Below, one piece after another: positions 4,833-5,833 of a stretch of 5,833 nucleotides of DNA. Below the pieces are notes generated by a model. The model saw only the letters and a list, made by a program, of their open reading frames with translations, did no database searches and was not told where the DNA came from. The DNA is taken from assembly GCA_026995955.1 (NCBI GenBank), contig JALWNJ010000133.1:1-5833 (forward strand). The letters are read 5' to 3'. The position numbers and the translations under genes are program-made. The stretch is from Gammaproteobacteria bacterium (GTDB taxonomy: Bacteria; Pseudomonadota; Gammaproteobacteria; J044). Position 1 is the first letter of the stretch. The number at the start of each line of letters is the position of its first letter.

Positions 4833-5833
4833 ATGTGGTATCAAGGCCTTCTCGATCTGTCCTGGTGGCAGATCACCCTCGTCGTGCTCGTGCTCACGCA
4901 CATCACCATCGTCAGCGTCACTGTCTATCTGCACCGCCATTCGGCGCACCGCGCGCTGGATCTGCATCCGGCACTGGCGCACTTCTTCCGCTTCTGGCTG
5001 TGGCTCACCACCGGCATGCTCACCCGCGAGTGGACTGCCATCCACCGCAAGCATCACGCCCATTGCGAGACCGAGCAGGATCCGCACAGCCCGGTGGTGC
5101 TGGGCTTGTCCACGGTGCTGCTGCGCGGCGCCGAGCTGTACCAGGCCGGCAAGACGCCGGAGACACTGGAGAAGTACGGCAAGGGCACGCCCGACGACTG
5201 GGTCGAGCGCCATGTGTACAGCCGTTTCCCGATCCTCGGCGTGAGCCTCATGCTGGGCATCGATCTGCTGCTGTTCGGGGTGCTCGGACTCACCGTGTGG
5301 GCAGTGCAGATGCTGTGGATCCCGCTGCTGGCCGCCGGTGTCATCAACGGGCTTGGCCACGGGTTCGGCTACCGCAACTTCGAGTGCAGCGATGCGGCCA
5401 CCAACATCGTGCCCTGGGGCATCCTCATCGGCGGCGAGGAGTTGCACAACAACCATCACAGCTTCCCGTCCTCGGCCAGGCTGTCAGTGCAGCCCTGGGA
5501 GTTCGATCTGGGCTGGGCCTGGATCCGCCTGTTCAGCGCCCTGGGGCTGGCACGGGTCAAGCGCCTGCCGCCGCAGATGCACATCAGTTCCGAGCCGCGC
5601 GAGATCGACACCCGCACCATCACTGCACTGGTCAACAACCGCCTGCGCGTGATGGCGCGCTATCGCGACGAGGTCATTCGGCCCACGGTGCGCGAGCTGC
5701 AGGCCGAGGCCGGGCGTCGCCAGCGGCGCCTGCTGGCGCGCGCTCGCAGCCTGCTGCTGCGCGACGAGCGCCTGCTGGATGCGCGCCAGCGCGCCGAGCG
5801 CGAGGCCCTGCTGCAGTGGCCGGCGCTCAGAAG
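4833..5833 (+). CDS. desA: Membrane delta-9 fatty-acid (phospholipid) desaturase, 3' end outside window
   Basis: The frame is open from the ATG at 4833 to the right edge, giving 333 complete codons and no stop. Three histidine boxes mark a di-iron membrane desaturase: HRHSAH at 34-39, HRKHH at 71-75 and HNNHH at 205-209. The extra NGLGH (172-176) also contributes a ligand in the stearoyl-CoA desaturase class. Hydrophobic segments lie around 12-33, 50-63, 134-153 and 155-171. The opening MWYQGLL and the stretch TNIVPWGILIGGEE closely resemble the Pseudomonas DesA protein as I recall it. That enzyme introduces a delta-9 double bond into acyl chains of membrane phospholipids, using oxygen and an electron donor. 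Beyond about residue 255 the chain becomes a charged, Arg/Leu/Glu-rich helix, as in the C-terminal extension of that subfamily. If the length is near 390, some 50-60 residues are missing. The acyl substrate (phospholipid or CoA) is inferred. Confidence 0.88.
   Translation, partial: MWYQGLLDLSWWQITLVVLVLTHITIVSVTVYLHRHSAHRALDLHPALAHFFRFWLWLTTGMLTREWTAIHRKHHAHCETEQDPHSPVVLGLSTVLLRGAELYQAGKTPETLEKYGKGTPDDWVERHVYSRFPILGVSLMLGIDLLLFGVLGLTVWAVQMLWIPLLAAGVINGLGHGFGYRNFECSDAATNIVPWGILIGGEELHNNHHSFPSSARLSVQPWEFDLGWAWIRLFSALGLARVKRLPPQMHISSEPREIDTRTITALVNNRLRVMARYRDEVIRPTVRELQAEAGRRQRRLLARARSLLLRDERLLDARQRAEREALLQWPALR

Noticed and set aside
4596..5459. 287-codon minus-strand frame opposite the desaturase
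   Set aside because: Its residues are His/Gln/Glu-rich with no domain. The plus strand carries all desaturase histidine boxes.
1..5833. CRISPR array, tRNA or insertion sequence
   Set aside because: No regularly spaced repeats, cloverleaf-like sequence, transposase-like frame or terminal inverted repeats were found on reading.

Overview
The window reads as a chromosomal segment of a high-GC, free-living gammaproteobacterium. GC content is high by eye, with G/C strongly favoured in third codon positions. The desaturase at the right end closely matches what I remember of the phospholipid delta-9 desaturase DesA of Pseudomonas, and the other families are common in Pseudomonas and in purple-sulfur or Thioalkalivibrio-like bacteria. 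The genus cannot be fixed from the sequence. I see no mobile element, tRNA, rRNA or CRISPR array.

Layout, left to right: (1) the 3' part of a LysM-domain protein (+), followed by a strong hairpin terminator; (2) a YdcF/ElyC-type DUF218 membrane protein (+), convergent with (3) a SixA-type histidine phosphatase (-). The stop codons of these two lie in opposite arms of one hairpin. (4) A tiny Trp-rich gene (+) whose ATG overlaps the ATG of sixA on the other strand, and whose 3' end overlaps (5) a predicted outer-membrane beta-barrel protein (-). (6) A 77-residue protein with two CDGSH iron-sulfur motifs (-). (7) A DoxX-family membrane protein (-), divergent from (8) a LysR-type regulator (+) across an unusually AT-rich spacer. 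(9) A membrane fatty-acid desaturase (+) that runs off the right end.

Two themes stand out. One is the envelope: LysM protein, YdcF/ElyC, outer-membrane barrel and membrane-lipid desaturase. The other is a probable small redox module: lysR divergent from doxX, with the CDGSH gene downstream of doxX on the same strand and possessing its own candidate promoter. The divergent layout suggests that the LysR protein controls doxX; this is inference.

Nothing here is clearly an undescribed multi-gene system. The most unusual points are the tight antisense packing between 1.4 and 2.2 kb (overlapping start codons, a shared stop-codon hairpin and a tail-to-tail overlap), the unrecognised Trp-rich small protein, and a dyad placed exactly in the spacer of the candidate promoter of the CDGSH gene.
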